64,000 bases of DNA from Mycobacterium nebraskense. GTDB taxonomy: Bacteria; Actinomycetota; Actinomycetes; Mycobacteriales; Mycobacteriaceae. Shown piece by piece: positions 39,557 through 48,123 of the stretch; positions within the stretch are counted from its first letter, which is position 1, and the number at the start of each line of letters is the position of its first letter. The stretch spans positions 1 through 64,000 of the forward strand of contig NZ_LQPH01000144.1 of assembly GCF_002102255.1 (NCBI RefSeq), in the 5' to 3' direction. The translations under genes and the position numbers were made by a program. The notes below the pieces were generated by a model, which ran no database searches, had not been told where the DNA came from, and saw only the letters and a program-made list of their open reading frames with translations.

Positions 39557-40141
39557 GTGACCAAGCGCGGCGCCGCTGATCGGCGATTTGACCGAGCCGA
39601 ACTCGAGAAGTTGATGTCGGCCGACATGCGCGCACTCACAGCGCAATCGGACCGCATCGGCCGGCACTTCGCGCGTCAAAACGACGTCGGCGGCACGGAC
39701 TTGCACGCCCTGCTGCACATCATGGTTGCCGAAACGGCCGGTACGCCGTTGACGCCGGCACAGTTGAGGCAGCGTCTGGACGTGTCGCCCGCCGCCATCA
39801 CTTACCTGGTGGACCGGATGATCGACTCCGGCCACCTCCGGCGCGAGCCCGATCCCGTCGATCGCCGCAAGACGCTGCTCCGCTACGAAGAACCGGGCAT
39901 GGCGTTGGCCCGCGCGTTCTTCACCCCCCTCGGCGCGGAACTGCGCTCGGCCCTCGCCGACGTGTCCGACCGCGATCTGGCCGCCGCACACCGGGTTTTC
40001 CTGGCGATGATGGAGGCGATGTCCACGTTTGAATCGCGACTCACCACCGTAGCCCCCAAGCCGTTGGCGACCGACGCGAAACGCGCTCCGGCCAAGGGCC
40101 GGCGCCGTGCGGTGAGTAAGACCGGCGATCGCCCGGCCTAG
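39557..40141 (+). CDS. MarR-family regulator, paralog of the crtE-divergent MarR
   Basis: A 194-residue protein, winged-helix domain about 10-150, with LRQRLDVSPAAITYLVDRMI and wing PVDRRKTLLRY. It is collinear with the MarR at 29832, sharing IMVAETAG, AITYLVDR and the AAHRV tail helix. It adds a basic C-terminal extension (KRAPAKGRRRAVSK) that the other lacks. GTG start after AAGGACA. The stop overlaps the glycosyltransferase stop by 4 bp, so the two are convergent. It may share or antagonise operator binding. Confidence 0.85.
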   Translation: MTKRGAADRRFDRAELEKLMSADMRALTAQSDRIGRHFARQNDVGGTDLHALLHIMVAETAGTPLTPAQLRQRLDVSPAAITYLVDRMIDSGHLRREPDPVDRRKTLLRYEEPGMALARAFFTPLGAELRSALADVSDRDLAAAHRVFLAMMEAMSTFESRLTTVAPKPLATDAKRAPAKGRRRAVSKTGDRPA

Positions 40142-41388
40142 CGCACCGGCCAGTGGGCCGCGGAGCCAAGCACCCGCTGCTCGATCAGGTCCGCGCCGCG
40201 CCGCACGCCCCCGGTCGCGGCGAACCCGGCAGACACTCGACGCGCGCCGTCCACCATCGTCATCGCCACACGCACCTTCGCCCTCAGTCGTGCCGGGGTG
40301 AGATTCTTGGCCGCCAGGCGGGTGCCGCAGCGAGCGACCTGTACGCGCCGGGCGACTTCGGCCTGATCCCGCGCGAACGGCACGACGCAGACGGGTACGC
40401 CGCGGTCGAGGGCCTTCAGCGTCGTTCCCATTCCCCCGTGCGTGATGGCGCAGCTGGCCCGCTCGAGCACGGCCGCGTGGGGGACGAAGCGGCATATGGT
40501 CGCGTTCGGTGGTCGCGGCAGACCCGGCGGGATTCCCGCCGGAAAAGTCGCCACCACATGGACTGGCTCATCGGCCAGCGCCCGCAACGCGATCCGTCCC
40601 AAAGCGGCGTCGGGCTGCTTGATCGACGAGGTGTTCACCAGCACCACCGGCCGCTTGATGGCAGCGATCCAGTCCGGCGTGGCCCCCTGCCCGGGTTCGA
40701 ATACACACGCGCCGATGTGGTGAACCAAACCGGCCCAGCCAGGGTGCGGGTACTCGAAGGGCTCGCCCCCGACGGCCAGCAGCAGAGGCGCGCGCCGCAC
40801 GAACTCGTCGACCGAAGCGACCGGAGAAACCCCCAGCTCGGCGCGAATGGCGTTGACCCGCGGCAGCATTGGCCGGTCGAACAGATGCCGGACGATCGGT
40901 CGCACCTGGGCGTCCCGGAGGTCGCCGAGGATGCCCGGCAGCGGGCGCAGCCCCGGACCGAAGGGCGGCACCCCACGGGACCGCAGGTAGGGCGTGAACG
41001 GCGAGAACACCAGCCACGGAGTATTCCCCGCCTCCGCGGCCGACATCGCCCCCCAGCAGTTTGCGTCCACGATGATCGCATCCGGCCGGACCGCATCCAC
41101 CGCGCGTCGCAAATCCTCGACTTCGAGCACCGCTCGCCGGCAAAGCACGTCGATCGTCGACTTCAACACTCCCAGTGCGTTTCGGGCCCGCCAATCCTCG
41201 CCGACGATCGCCTCGATGTCGGGGTCGACCGGCTCGGCGTGCACGCCGACCGCACGCAGCGTCGCGACGCCGGCCGCCATGGTGCGCGCGTGAACCTCAT
41301 GACCACGGCCGGCGAGCTCGGCCAGCAGCGCCCCAGCCGGCAACAGGTGACCCAGCGCCGGCGACCCGTAGGCCAGTATCACCGCCAT
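40138..41388 (-). CDS. UDP-glycosyltransferase (GT1/MGT type)
   Basis: A 416-residue GT-B enzyme. It has an N-terminal acceptor half (PALGHLLPAGALLAELAGRG) and a C-terminal donor half with the HGGMGTTLKALDRGVP sugar-nucleotide motif (about 320-335). The family includes macrolide and sterol GTs and carotenoid CrtX enzymes. It lies 10 bp downstream of the IPP isomerase gene in one unit under a crt-type operator. A carotenoid glycosyltransferase is therefore plausible; the acceptor would need a hydroxyl group. Confidence 0.85.
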   Translation of the reverse strand: MAVILAYGSPALGHLLPAGALLAELAGRGHEVHARTMAAGVATLRAVGVHAEPVDPDIEAIVGEDWRARNALGVLKSTIDVLCRRAVLEVEDLRRAVDAVRPDAIIVDANCWGAMSAAEAGNTPWLVFSPFTPYLRSRGVPPFGPGLRPLPGILGDLRDAQVRPIVRHLFDRPMLPRVNAIRAELGVSPVASVDEFVRRAPLLLAVGGEPFEYPHPGWAGLVHHIGACVFEPGQGATPDWIAAIKRPVVLVNTSSIKQPDAALGRIALRALADEPVHVVATFPAGIPPGLPRPPNATICRFVPHAAVLERASCAITHGGMGTTLKALDRGVPVCVVPFARDQAEVARRVQVARCGTRLAAKNLTPARLRAKVRVAMTMVDGARRVSAGFAATGGVRRGADLIEQRVLGSAAHWPVR

Positions 41389-41398
41389 GTCGCACGCT

Positions 41399-42424
41399 CT
41401 ATGAGACAGGCGTGAGGTCGACGGCGCGCAACCCCGAAAGGCTTGCGGCACCGCAGCCGTGCAGGCAGACCCGAAGCTCGTCGATGAACGGCTGCAACCA
41501 ATCGACCACGGCCGCAGCGGAATCGATCGCGGCCGGCAGCAGGGGACGAGCCACCGCCACGACGTCGGCGCCCAACGCGATCGCCTTGGCCGCATCCATA
41601 CCGGTCCGGATACCACCCGAAGCCACCAGGGGAATCTCGGGCAGCACCTCCCGCACCTCCACGACCGCCCTCGCTGTCGGAATGCCCCAATCAGCCAGGT
41701 GCGGGTAGCGCAGTTCGCCGTACCGAACGAACTGCTCGACCCGCGACCACGAGGTGCCGCCGGCGCCCGCGACGTCTATTCCGGACACCGGCAAGTCTCC
41801 TTCGGTCCCAACCAGTTCCGCGGCGGCCGCGCCGCCGATCCCGTGGCCGACCTCCTTGAGCAAAACCGGGCGATCTATCGCGTCGGCCACATCCCGCAGC
41901 CTGTCCAACGAACCGGAGAAGTCGGTGTCACCGTTGCGCTGGATCGCTTCCTGCAACGGATTGGTGTGCACCGCAAGCGCATCGGCGCCCACCCGGTCGA
42001 GAGCCTTCGCAAGATCGGGCGCGGCGGCCCTGGTCAGCTGGGCCAGACCGATGTTGCCGAACAGCAACACATCCGGAGCCACATCACGAACGGTAAAACT
42101 GGCCGCGGCCCGCTCCCCCAGCGCGCTGTCCAGCATTATTCGCTGCGAGCCGAGCATCATCCCGATGCCGAGTTGTTGAGCGGCCGCGGCCAGATTCCGG
42201 TTGATGGTGCCCGACAACTCGGCACCACCGGTCATCGCACCGATCAGAATCGGCGCCCGCAGGTTCGCACCGAAAAATTTGGTGGACAGGTCGATGTCGC
42301 TGAGGCTGGTCTGGGTCAGGGCGTTGTAGGGCAATTGATAGCGGTCCAACCCGGTACTGAGGTGCTCATAGTTGACCTGCTCGCCGAGGCACACGTCGAT
42401 GTGCCGCCGCTTGCGGGTGGTCAT
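41399..42424 (-). CDS. fni: Type 2 isopentenyl-diphosphate isomerase
   Basis: A 341-residue FMN- and NADPH-dependent IPP/DMAPP isomerase. Seen: [10 protein letters not shown] at the N-terminus, the glycine-rich [18 protein letters not shown] (about 58-75), GSQR, the LLKEVGHGI motif, and the FMN-phosphate site [19 protein letters not shown] (about 265-283). It would raise DMAPP supply for CrtE. Mycobacteria normally also carry a type 1 enzyme. The ATG at 42424 lacks a good ribosome-binding site; a GTG seven codons upstream is possible. Operator 3 lies 124 bp upstream. Confidence 0.93.
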   Translation of the reverse strand: MTTRKRRHIDVCLGEQVNYEHLSTGLDRYQLPYNALTQTSLSDIDLSTKFFGANLRAPILIGAMTGGAELSGTINRNLAAAAQQLGIGMMLGSQRIMLDSALGERAAASFTVRDVAPDVLLFGNIGLAQLTRAAAPDLAKALDRVGADALAVHTNPLQEAIQRNGDTDFSGSLDRLRDVADAIDRPVLLKEVGHGIGGAAAAELVGTEGDLPVSGIDVAGAGGTSWSRVEQFVRYGELRYPHLADWGIPTARAVVEVREVLPEIPLVASGGIRTGMDAAKAIALGADVVAVARPLLPAAIDSAAAVVDWLQPFIDELRVCLHGCGAASLSGLRAVDLTPVS

Positions 42425-42547
42425 GGGCCCACGGTCGACCGTCACGCCAGGCCCCCCGGCGCGACGAACCCCCGGCCCCGCACATCCATAATGTCCATAG
42501 TGCCCCTTGTTGCGTATCGCCGGCGCTCTATGCGTGACGTTGCGTAA

Positions 42548-42578
42548 TTTCAGTTGATTAATGTTTAACATACTGAAA
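42548..42578. promoter_or_regulatory. crt operator 3 (fni/mmpL)
   Basis: A 31-bp dyad centred on 42563: outer arms TTTCAGT and ACTGAAA, inner TTAA half-sites at 42558 and 42565 around TGT. Spacing from centre to the CAG/CTG arms equals that of operators 1 and 2. It ends 11 bp before the mmpL GTG and faces fni on the other strand, so both units can be co-regulated with crtE. Confidence 0.87.
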
Positions 42579-42589
42579 GACTTCGATTC

Positions 42590-44689
42590 GTGGTGTGGGA
42601 TCGCGTGGCCGCAGCCGTAACGGGGCGACGCTCGTGGCTGTTCGCACTGGGTGCCCTCCTGCTTGGCATCGGCTTCATGGCGGTCGTCGGCGCTAACGCC
42701 GCCGCCGGACAGGCGCCGCTATCGGTGCCGTCCGGTTCAGATTCGGCCAGGGTCGACGCCGTGGCCCGCCAGTTCCCCGGGGGTGACCGCGCTCCGCTGA
42801 TCCTGGTGGTGAGCCGCTCGGACGGCGCTGCGCTCGGCCCGGCCGACGTCACCGCCGCCCAAGCGGCCGGCGACCGCATGCGGGCCGCCGCAAAGGCGGA
42901 TGGGGCGATCGGAGCGGCGCCGGCGCAGGTGTCGGGCGACGGCAAGGCGGCCATTGCGGTGGTGCCCGTCAGCGCCAACCTGTCGGGACTCAGCCTGAGC
43001 GGCGTGGTCGCCAACCTGCGCAAGGCCGCCTCCACCGGCCTGCCGGCGGAGCTGCAGGCCCACGTCACCGGCGGCCCGGCGTTCGGCGCCGATATCGCCG
43101 GCGCGTTCACTAATGCGAACGTCACCCTGCTCGCGGTGACGGCGTCGGTGGTGGCGCTGCTGCTGATCGCCACCTACCGTTCCCCGGTGCTGTGGCTGGT
43201 GCCGCTGCTCGTGGTCGGGTTCGCCGACCGGGTCGCGGCGGCGGTGGGTACCGCGGTGGCGTCGCTGACCGGGCTCAGCTTCGACGGCGCCACCTCCGGG
43301 ATCACCAGTGTGCTGGTCTTCGGCGCGGGCACCAACTACGCGCTGCTGCTGATTTCCCGCTACCGGCAGGAGCTTCGGCGCCATAGCGGTCATCGAGAGG
43401 CCTTGCACCGCGCAGTGCGGATGGCCGGGCCTGCGATCGTCGCCAGCAACGCCACCGTGGTGCTGGCGCTGCTCACCTTGCTGTTCGCCTCGACCCCGAG
43501 CACGCGCAGTCTGGGCGCGCTGGCGGCATGCGGACTCGTGGTCGCCGCGGTGTCGGCTCTGGTGATACTGCTACCGCTGCTGGCGCTGTGCGGCCGGCGG
43601 TTGTTCTGGCCCTTCATTCCCCGCCCGGAGGACACCCCAACCGCGGATTCCGGTGCCTGGCACCGCGTCGGGGACTGGGTGAACCGGCGTCCGGCGCTGG
43701 TCGCGACGGTTGCGATCGCGGGTCTGGCGGCGCTGTCCACCGGCCTCCTGGGCACGCGCATCGGCTTGTCCCAGACCGAACAGTTCCGGGTCCACGCGGA
43801 TTCGGTGTCCGGCTACGACATTGTGGCCGCCCACTTTCCGGCCGGCCTGGCCAACCCCACGCTGGTCATCGCCCCCACCCTCTCGCGGGTGCCGCAGGCC
43901 ATCAGGGCGACCCCCGGCGTGGTATCGGCGACTGATTCCGGCCGCTCGGCGTCCGGGTTGACGAAGTGGTCGGTGATCATCGATGCGCCGCCGTCCTCCG
44001 ATCGCGCGTTCAATACCATTGCCGCACTGCGTGATACGACCAAGTCGGCCAGCCCCGCGGCGCTGGTGGGCGGGGCCGATGCGCAGGCGCTCGACGTCCG
44101 CAACGCGGCCACCCACGACCGGCATGTGCTGATCCCGGCGATCCTCGCGGTCATCCTGGTTGTCCTCTATGTCCTGCTGCGGTCGGCCCTCGCGCCGCCC
44201 ACACTGCTGGCCGCGACGATTCTCGGGGCACTGGCCGCGCTCGGCATGGGCGGCTGGGCCAGCAGCCACGTCTTCGGGTTCCCGGCGCTGGACAACAGCA
44301 CCCCGCTGTTCGCGTTCCTGTTCCTGGCCGCCCTCGGCGTGGACTACACCATCTTTCTGGTCACCCGCGCCCGCGAGGAGTCCGCGCAGCGCGGCGCACG
44401 CGCCGGGATGGTCGCCGCGGTGTCGGCCACCGGCGGCGTCATCACCAGTGCGGGAATCGTTTTGGCCGCAGTCTTCTGCGTGCTCGGTGTGTTGCCGTTG
44501 ATCGTGCTGACCCAGCTGGGAATCATCGTCGGCCTCGGCATCCTGCTGGACACCTTCGTGGTCCGCACACTCGTCATCCCCGCGCTGTTCGCCCTCATCG
44601 GTGACCGTATCTGGTGGCCCGCCGAACCGGAATCTACCAAAGCCGTTGCAGCACAAGCCGAAGATCAACATGAAGGGAGCATCCCGTGA
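42590..44689 (+). CDS. MMPL-family RND transporter in the carotenoid island
   Basis: The 699-residue protein has twelve predicted TM helices and two porter domains, shorter than the mycolipid MmpL proteins and without a coiled-coil insert. The second relay motif is normal ([11 protein letters not shown]) but the first reads [13 protein letters not shown], with Asn where MmpL proteins usually have Asp. C. glutamicum has an MmpL-type gene inside its crt operon, so a carotenoid or lipid transport role is plausible. GTG at 42590; operator 3 sits where a ribosome-binding site would be, so a start at 42605 is possible. Coupled to the TspO gene. Confidence 0.88.
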   Translation: MVWDRVAAAVTGRRSWLFALGALLLGIGFMAVVGANAAAGQAPLSVPSGSDSARVDAVARQFPGGDRAPLILVVSRSDGAALGPADVTAAQAAGDRMRAAAKADGAIGAAPAQVSGDGKAAIAVVPVSANLSGLSLSGVVANLRKAASTGLPAELQAHVTGGPAFGADIAGAFTNANVTLLAVTASVVALLLIATYRSPVLWLVPLLVVGFADRVAAAVGTAVASLTGLSFDGATSGITSVLVFGAGTNYALLLISRYRQELRRHSGHREALHRAVRMAGPAIVASNATVVLALLTLLFASTPSTRSLGALAACGLVVAAVSALVILLPLLALCGRRLFWPFIPRPEDTPTADSGAWHRVGDWVNRRPALVATVAIAGLAALSTGLLGTRIGLSQTEQFRVHADSVSGYDIVAAHFPAGLANPTLVIAPTLSRVPQAIRATPGVVSATDSGRSASGLTKWSVIIDAPPSSDRAFNTIAALRDTTKSASPAALVGGADAQALDVRNAATHDRHVLIPAILAVILVVLYVLLRSALAPPTLLAATILGALAALGMGGWASSHVFGFPALDNSTPLFAFLFLAALGVDYTIFLVTRAREESAQRGARAGMVAAVSATGGVITSAGIVLAAVFCVLGVLPLIVLTQLGIIVGLGILLDTFVVRTLVIPALFALIGDRIWWPAEPESTKAVAAQAEDQHEGSIP

Positions 44690-45165
44690 ACAGGTCAACG
44701 CTGGCCGCGACAAGCCTCGCCGTCGCCGCCGCCGCCGGGTCCGGAAGCATCGCGAGCGCCGACGCCGTTTCCGACTGGTATGCGCGGCTCCGCAAGCCGC
44801 CGTATCAGCCCCCCAACGCCGCCTTCCCGGTGGCATGGACCACCCTCTACGGCGACATCGCGGTCACGTCCGCGGTGGCCATCGACCGGTTTCGGGCGTC
44901 GGGACAACAGGACAAAGCGCGCCGCTACGCCGCAGCGCTCGGCGTGAACCTCGTTCTCAACGCCGCATGGAGTTGGCTCTTCTTTCGTTTCCACAAACTC
45001 GGCGCCTCGGCGGCCGGTGCCGTCGTGCTGACAGCCAGCAGCGCCGACCTCGCGCGCCGGGCCGCGCAAGCCGACCCGCGGGCCGGACTGGCCCTGTCGG
45101 CGTACCCACTGTGGTGTTCCTTCGCGACCGCCCTCGCGACCCATGTTTGGCGGCTCAACCGCTGA
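44686..45165 (+). CDS. TspO/MBR family membrane protein
   Basis: A 159-residue five-helix protein with the family core DWYARLRKPPYQPPNAAF (about 29-46), PVAWTTLY and NAAWSWLFF. TspO proteins bind porphyrins and affect their light-dependent breakdown; the Rhodobacter homolog tunes pigment gene expression. The start overlaps the mmpL stop by 4 bp. Placement beside a photolyase gene fits a light or photooxidative response. Confidence 0.92.
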   Translation: MNRSTLAATSLAVAAAAGSGSIASADAVSDWYARLRKPPYQPPNAAFPVAWTTLYGDIAVTSAVAIDRFRASGQQDKARRYAAALGVNLVLNAAWSWLFFRFHKLGASAAGAVVLTASSADLARRAAQADPRAGLALSAYPLWCSFATALATHVWRLNR

Positions 45166-45180
45166 GGAAACCATCGGATC

Positions 45181-46509
45181 ATGCCGACCCTCTTATGGTT
45201 TCGTCGCGACCTGCGGTTGGGTGACCATCCGGCGCTGAATGCCGCGGCCGATGACGGGGAAGTCCTCGCCTGTTTCGTGCTCGATCCGAAGCTCGAGGCT
45301 TCCTCCGGCCGGCGGCGACTCCAGTTCCTGGGTGACTCGCTGCGACAGCTGCGTGACGACCTGGGTGGCCGGCTACTGGTGACCCGTGGGCGGCCCGACA
45401 AGCTGATCCCGCGCATCGCCAAGGAGATCGGCGCATCGGCCGTGCACATCTCCGAAGATTTCGCGCCCTACGGTAAGCGCCGTGACGAACGGGTCCGTGC
45501 CGCACTGGATTCCGTTCCCCTGGTGGCCACCGGGTCGCCGTACCTGGTCTCGCCGGGCCGGGTCACCAAGAAGGACGGCTCCCCCTACCAGGTGTTCACT
45601 CCGTTTCTGCGCCAATGGCGCGAGCGCGGCTGGCGGGTACCGGCGAAATCGGGCGCCGGGTCCGCTCGCTGGCTCGATCCGGCGCAGCTGCGGATCCAAC
45701 AAACCGAGATCCCCGATCCGGGCGCCGCGCTCGACGTTGCCGCCGGTGAGGCGGCCGCCCGCCAGCAGTGGAAGTCGTTCGTGGACAACGGGTTACAACG
45801 GTACGACGAGGAACGTAACCGGCCCGACCTGAACGGCACCAGCCGGATGTCGGCGCACCTGAAGTTCGGCACCATCCATCCCCGCACCATGGTCGCCGAC
45901 CTCGACCTCCGTCACGCCGGAGCGCAGGCGTATGTGCGCGAGTTGGCGTTCCGCGACTTCTACGCCGACGTGCTGCATCACTGGCCGGCCAGCGCCTGGC
46001 ACAACTGGAACAGCCAGTTCGACGGCATCCGTACCGACACCGGCGCCGAAGCGAAACGCCGCTTCGAGTCCTGGAAGGCCGGCGAAACCGGTTTTCCGCT
46101 GGTGGACGCCGGCATGCGTCAACTGCGCGAGACCGGCTTCATGCACAACCGGGTACGGATGATCGTCGCCTCGTTTCTGGTTAAAGACCTGCACCTGCCC
46201 TGGCAGTGGGGCGCCGAGTGGTTCCTGGATCAGCTGGTCGACGGCGACATGGCAAACAACCAGCACGGGTGGCAGTGGTGCGCGGGCTGCGGCACCGATG
46301 CCGCGCCGTACTTCCGGGTGTTCAACCCGACCACCCAGGGCGAAAAGTTCGACCCGTCCGGGGATTACATCCGGCGATGGGTGTCCGAGCTGCGCTCGGC
46401 CGACGATGCGCACCTGCGCAAGGGCGAACGGCCGGCCGGCTACCCGGCCCCGATCGTCGACCACGGCGCCGAGCGCGCCGAAGCGCTGCGGCGCTATCAG
46501 AGCATCTGA
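45181..46509 (+). CDS. phr: Deoxyribodipyrimidine photolyase
   Basis: A 442-residue class I CPD photolyase. An N-terminal antenna domain (TLLWFRRDLRLGDHPAL) is followed by the FAD domain with GETGFPLVDAGMRQL, MHNRVRMIVASFLVKDL and the WQWCAGCGTDAAPYFRVFNP region (about 360-379) typical of repair-active enzymes. M. tuberculosis lacks this gene. It lies 15 bp after the TspO gene, so mmpL-tspO-phr is probably one transcript. Confidence 0.94.
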   Translation: MPTLLWFRRDLRLGDHPALNAAADDGEVLACFVLDPKLEASSGRRRLQFLGDSLRQLRDDLGGRLLVTRGRPDKLIPRIAKEIGASAVHISEDFAPYGKRRDERVRAALDSVPLVATGSPYLVSPGRVTKKDGSPYQVFTPFLRQWRERGWRVPAKSGAGSARWLDPAQLRIQQTEIPDPGAALDVAAGEAAARQQWKSFVDNGLQRYDEERNRPDLNGTSRMSAHLKFGTIHPRTMVADLDLRHAGAQAYVRELAFRDFYADVLHHWPASAWHNWNSQFDGIRTDTGAEAKRRFESWKAGETGFPLVDAGMRQLRETGFMHNRVRMIVASFLVKDLHLPWQWGAEWFLDQLVDGDMANNQHGWQWCAGCGTDAAPYFRVFNPTTQGEKFDPSGDYIRRWVSELRSADDAHLRKGERPAGYPAPIVDHGAERAEALRRYQSI

Positions 46510-46643
46510 CCCACGAGACGGACGCACTTCGCTCAGCAACGAATTGTCGCTTGCGTGAATGTTTGCTCAATCGCCTACCCCGGAGCTGTTTGGCATGCAA
46601 TTATCAGCCGATTCGCAGTTGTCAAGCCGCTCGGGAGGCACCA

Positions 46644-47195
46644 ATGACACACTTCATCGTTCGGACGTTGCTGGTCTCCGGTGCCGCCGTGGGGTTGCTG
46701 GCGGGCGTTGACGCCTGTTCGTGTTCCGTCGGCTCGTCGCACACGGTCAGCAAGAGCGATGTCGCCGGCCAGATCACCTCCAAGATGACCGACGCAGCCG
46801 GCAACAAGCCCGATTCGGTGAACTGCCCGAACGATCTGCCGGCCAAGGTTGGGGCGCAACTCAATTGCGAGATGAAGGTCAAGAACCAGACCTTCAATGT
46901 CAACGTGACCGTGACCAGCGTTGACGGCAAGGACGTCAAGTTCGACATGGTGGAGACGGTCGACAAGAACCAGGTCGCCAGCATCATCAGCAACAAGCTG
47001 GCCCAGCAGGTGGGCAGAAAGCCGGATTCGGTTACCTGCCCCGACAACCTGAAGGGCGTTCAGGGCGCGACATTACGGTGCCAACTCGTCGACGGCACCG
47101 ACAAATACGGCATTGCGGTGACCGTCACCAACGTCGACGCCGGCGACGTCAACTTCGACTTCAAGGTCGACGACCATCCCGAACCGGCCTCCTAG
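46644..47195 (+). CDS. Exported DUF4333-repeat protein (Rv3033-like)
   Basis: The 183-residue protein has a signal peptide and a lipobox-like VDAC before SCS (Cys about residue 25), then two DUF4333-type repeats. Each shows the motif V...I...M/L.....G.KPDSV.CP..L....GA.L.C. The two Cys in each repeat probably form a disulfide. ATG with a GGGAGG ribosome-binding site. By position it is the Rv3033 ortholog and marks the right edge of the inserted block. Function unknown. Confidence 0.85.
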   Translation: MTHFIVRTLLVSGAAVGLLAGVDACSCSVGSSHTVSKSDVAGQITSKMTDAAGNKPDSVNCPNDLPAKVGAQLNCEMKVKNQTFNVNVTVTSVDGKDVKFDMVETVDKNQVASIISNKLAQQVGRKPDSVTCPDNLKGVQGATLRCQLVDGTDKYGIAVTVTNVDAGDVNFDFKVDDHPEPAS

Positions 47196-47240
47196 CGGTG
47201 ACCGCGAGCGCAGCGCAGCCGGGCGCTGCGGGTCACCGCC
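47196..47240. repeat. Palindromic repeat related to the 1-150 array
   Basis: Outer arms GGTGACC/GGTCACC and inner arms GCAGCG/CGCTGC form a long hairpin directly after the Rv3033-like stop and before the convergent Rv3034c-like stop. The core GTGACCGCGAGCGC is shared with the units at 1-133. Probably serves as a bidirectional terminator. Confidence 0.8.
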
Positions 47241-47246
47241 ATTTGC

Positions 47247-47984
47247 CTAGCGGGCGGCCTTCTTGCGCTCGATGTCGGCCAGCGCGGCGGCCAGTTCCGC
47301 CCGCTGGGCGGCCGAGCTCTCCCAGGCGAGCTGGCGGTTCTTGACCACCTTGGCCGGCGCACCGACCGCGATCGAGTAGTCGGGGATGACACCGCGGACC
47401 ACCGCGTGTGACCCCAGCACGCAGCCGCGGCCGACGGCCGTGCCGCGCAGCACCGTCACCTTCACCCCCACCCAGGTGTCGGGCCCGATCCGCACCGGCG
47501 ACTTGACGATTCCCTGGTCCTTGATCGGCAGGTTGATGTTGTCCATGCGGTGGTCGAAGTCGCAGACGTAGCACCAGTCGGCCATCAGGACCGAATCGCC
47601 GAGCTCGATGTCGAGGTAGGCATTGATGACGTTGTCGCGGCCCAGCACCACTTTGTCGCCGAACCGCAGCGAACCTTCGTGCGCGCGAATGGTGTTCTTG
47701 TCGCCGATGTGCACCCACCGGCCGATCTCCAGCTGCGCCAGTTCGGGCGTCGCGTGGATCTCCACGTCCTTGCCCAGGAACACCATCCCGCGGGTGATGA
47801 TGTGCGGGTTGGCGAGCTTGAACTTCAGCAGCCGCCAGTAGCGCACCAGGTACCAGGGTGTGTATGCGCGGTTGCGCAGCACCCATTTCAGCGAGGCCAG
47901 CGTGAGGAACTTGGCCTGACGTGGGTCCCGCAGGTTCGATCCACGCCAGCGGCGATGGACCGGCGCACCCCACATGCTCGTCAT
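47247..47984 (-). CDS. Hexapeptide-repeat acyltransferase (Rv3034c-like)
   Basis: The 245-residue protein has a left-handed beta-helix of isoleucine-patch repeats through the middle (for example LEIGRWVHIGDKNTIRAHEG, IGPDTWVGVKVTVLRGTAVG, GCVLGSHAVV). The family includes CoA-dependent O-acetyl and succinyl transferases acting on sugars or polyketides. The acceptor is unknown. The ATG at 47984 is followed by another in-frame ATG three codons later. Confidence 0.85.
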   Translation of the reverse strand: MTSMWGAPVHRRWRGSNLRDPRQAKFLTLASLKWVLRNRAYTPWYLVRYWRLLKFKLANPHIITRGMVFLGKDVEIHATPELAQLEIGRWVHIGDKNTIRAHEGSLRFGDKVVLGRDNVINAYLDIELGDSVLMADWCYVCDFDHRMDNINLPIKDQGIVKSPVRIGPDTWVGVKVTVLRGTAVGRGCVLGSHAVVRGVIPDYSIAVGAPAKVVKNRQLAWESSAAQRAELAAALADIERKKAAR

Positions 47985-48123
47985 GGCCGGACAGCCTAGC
48001 GCGCCGAGTCAGCGAACTGGGAACCGCGGGCAATCCGCCAGAGCCGAGTCGCCACGGGTTACCCTCACCTGTACTCACTGGCCGCTCATGCCGAACGCCC
48101 CGGGGAAGGATCTGGGAATCGAG

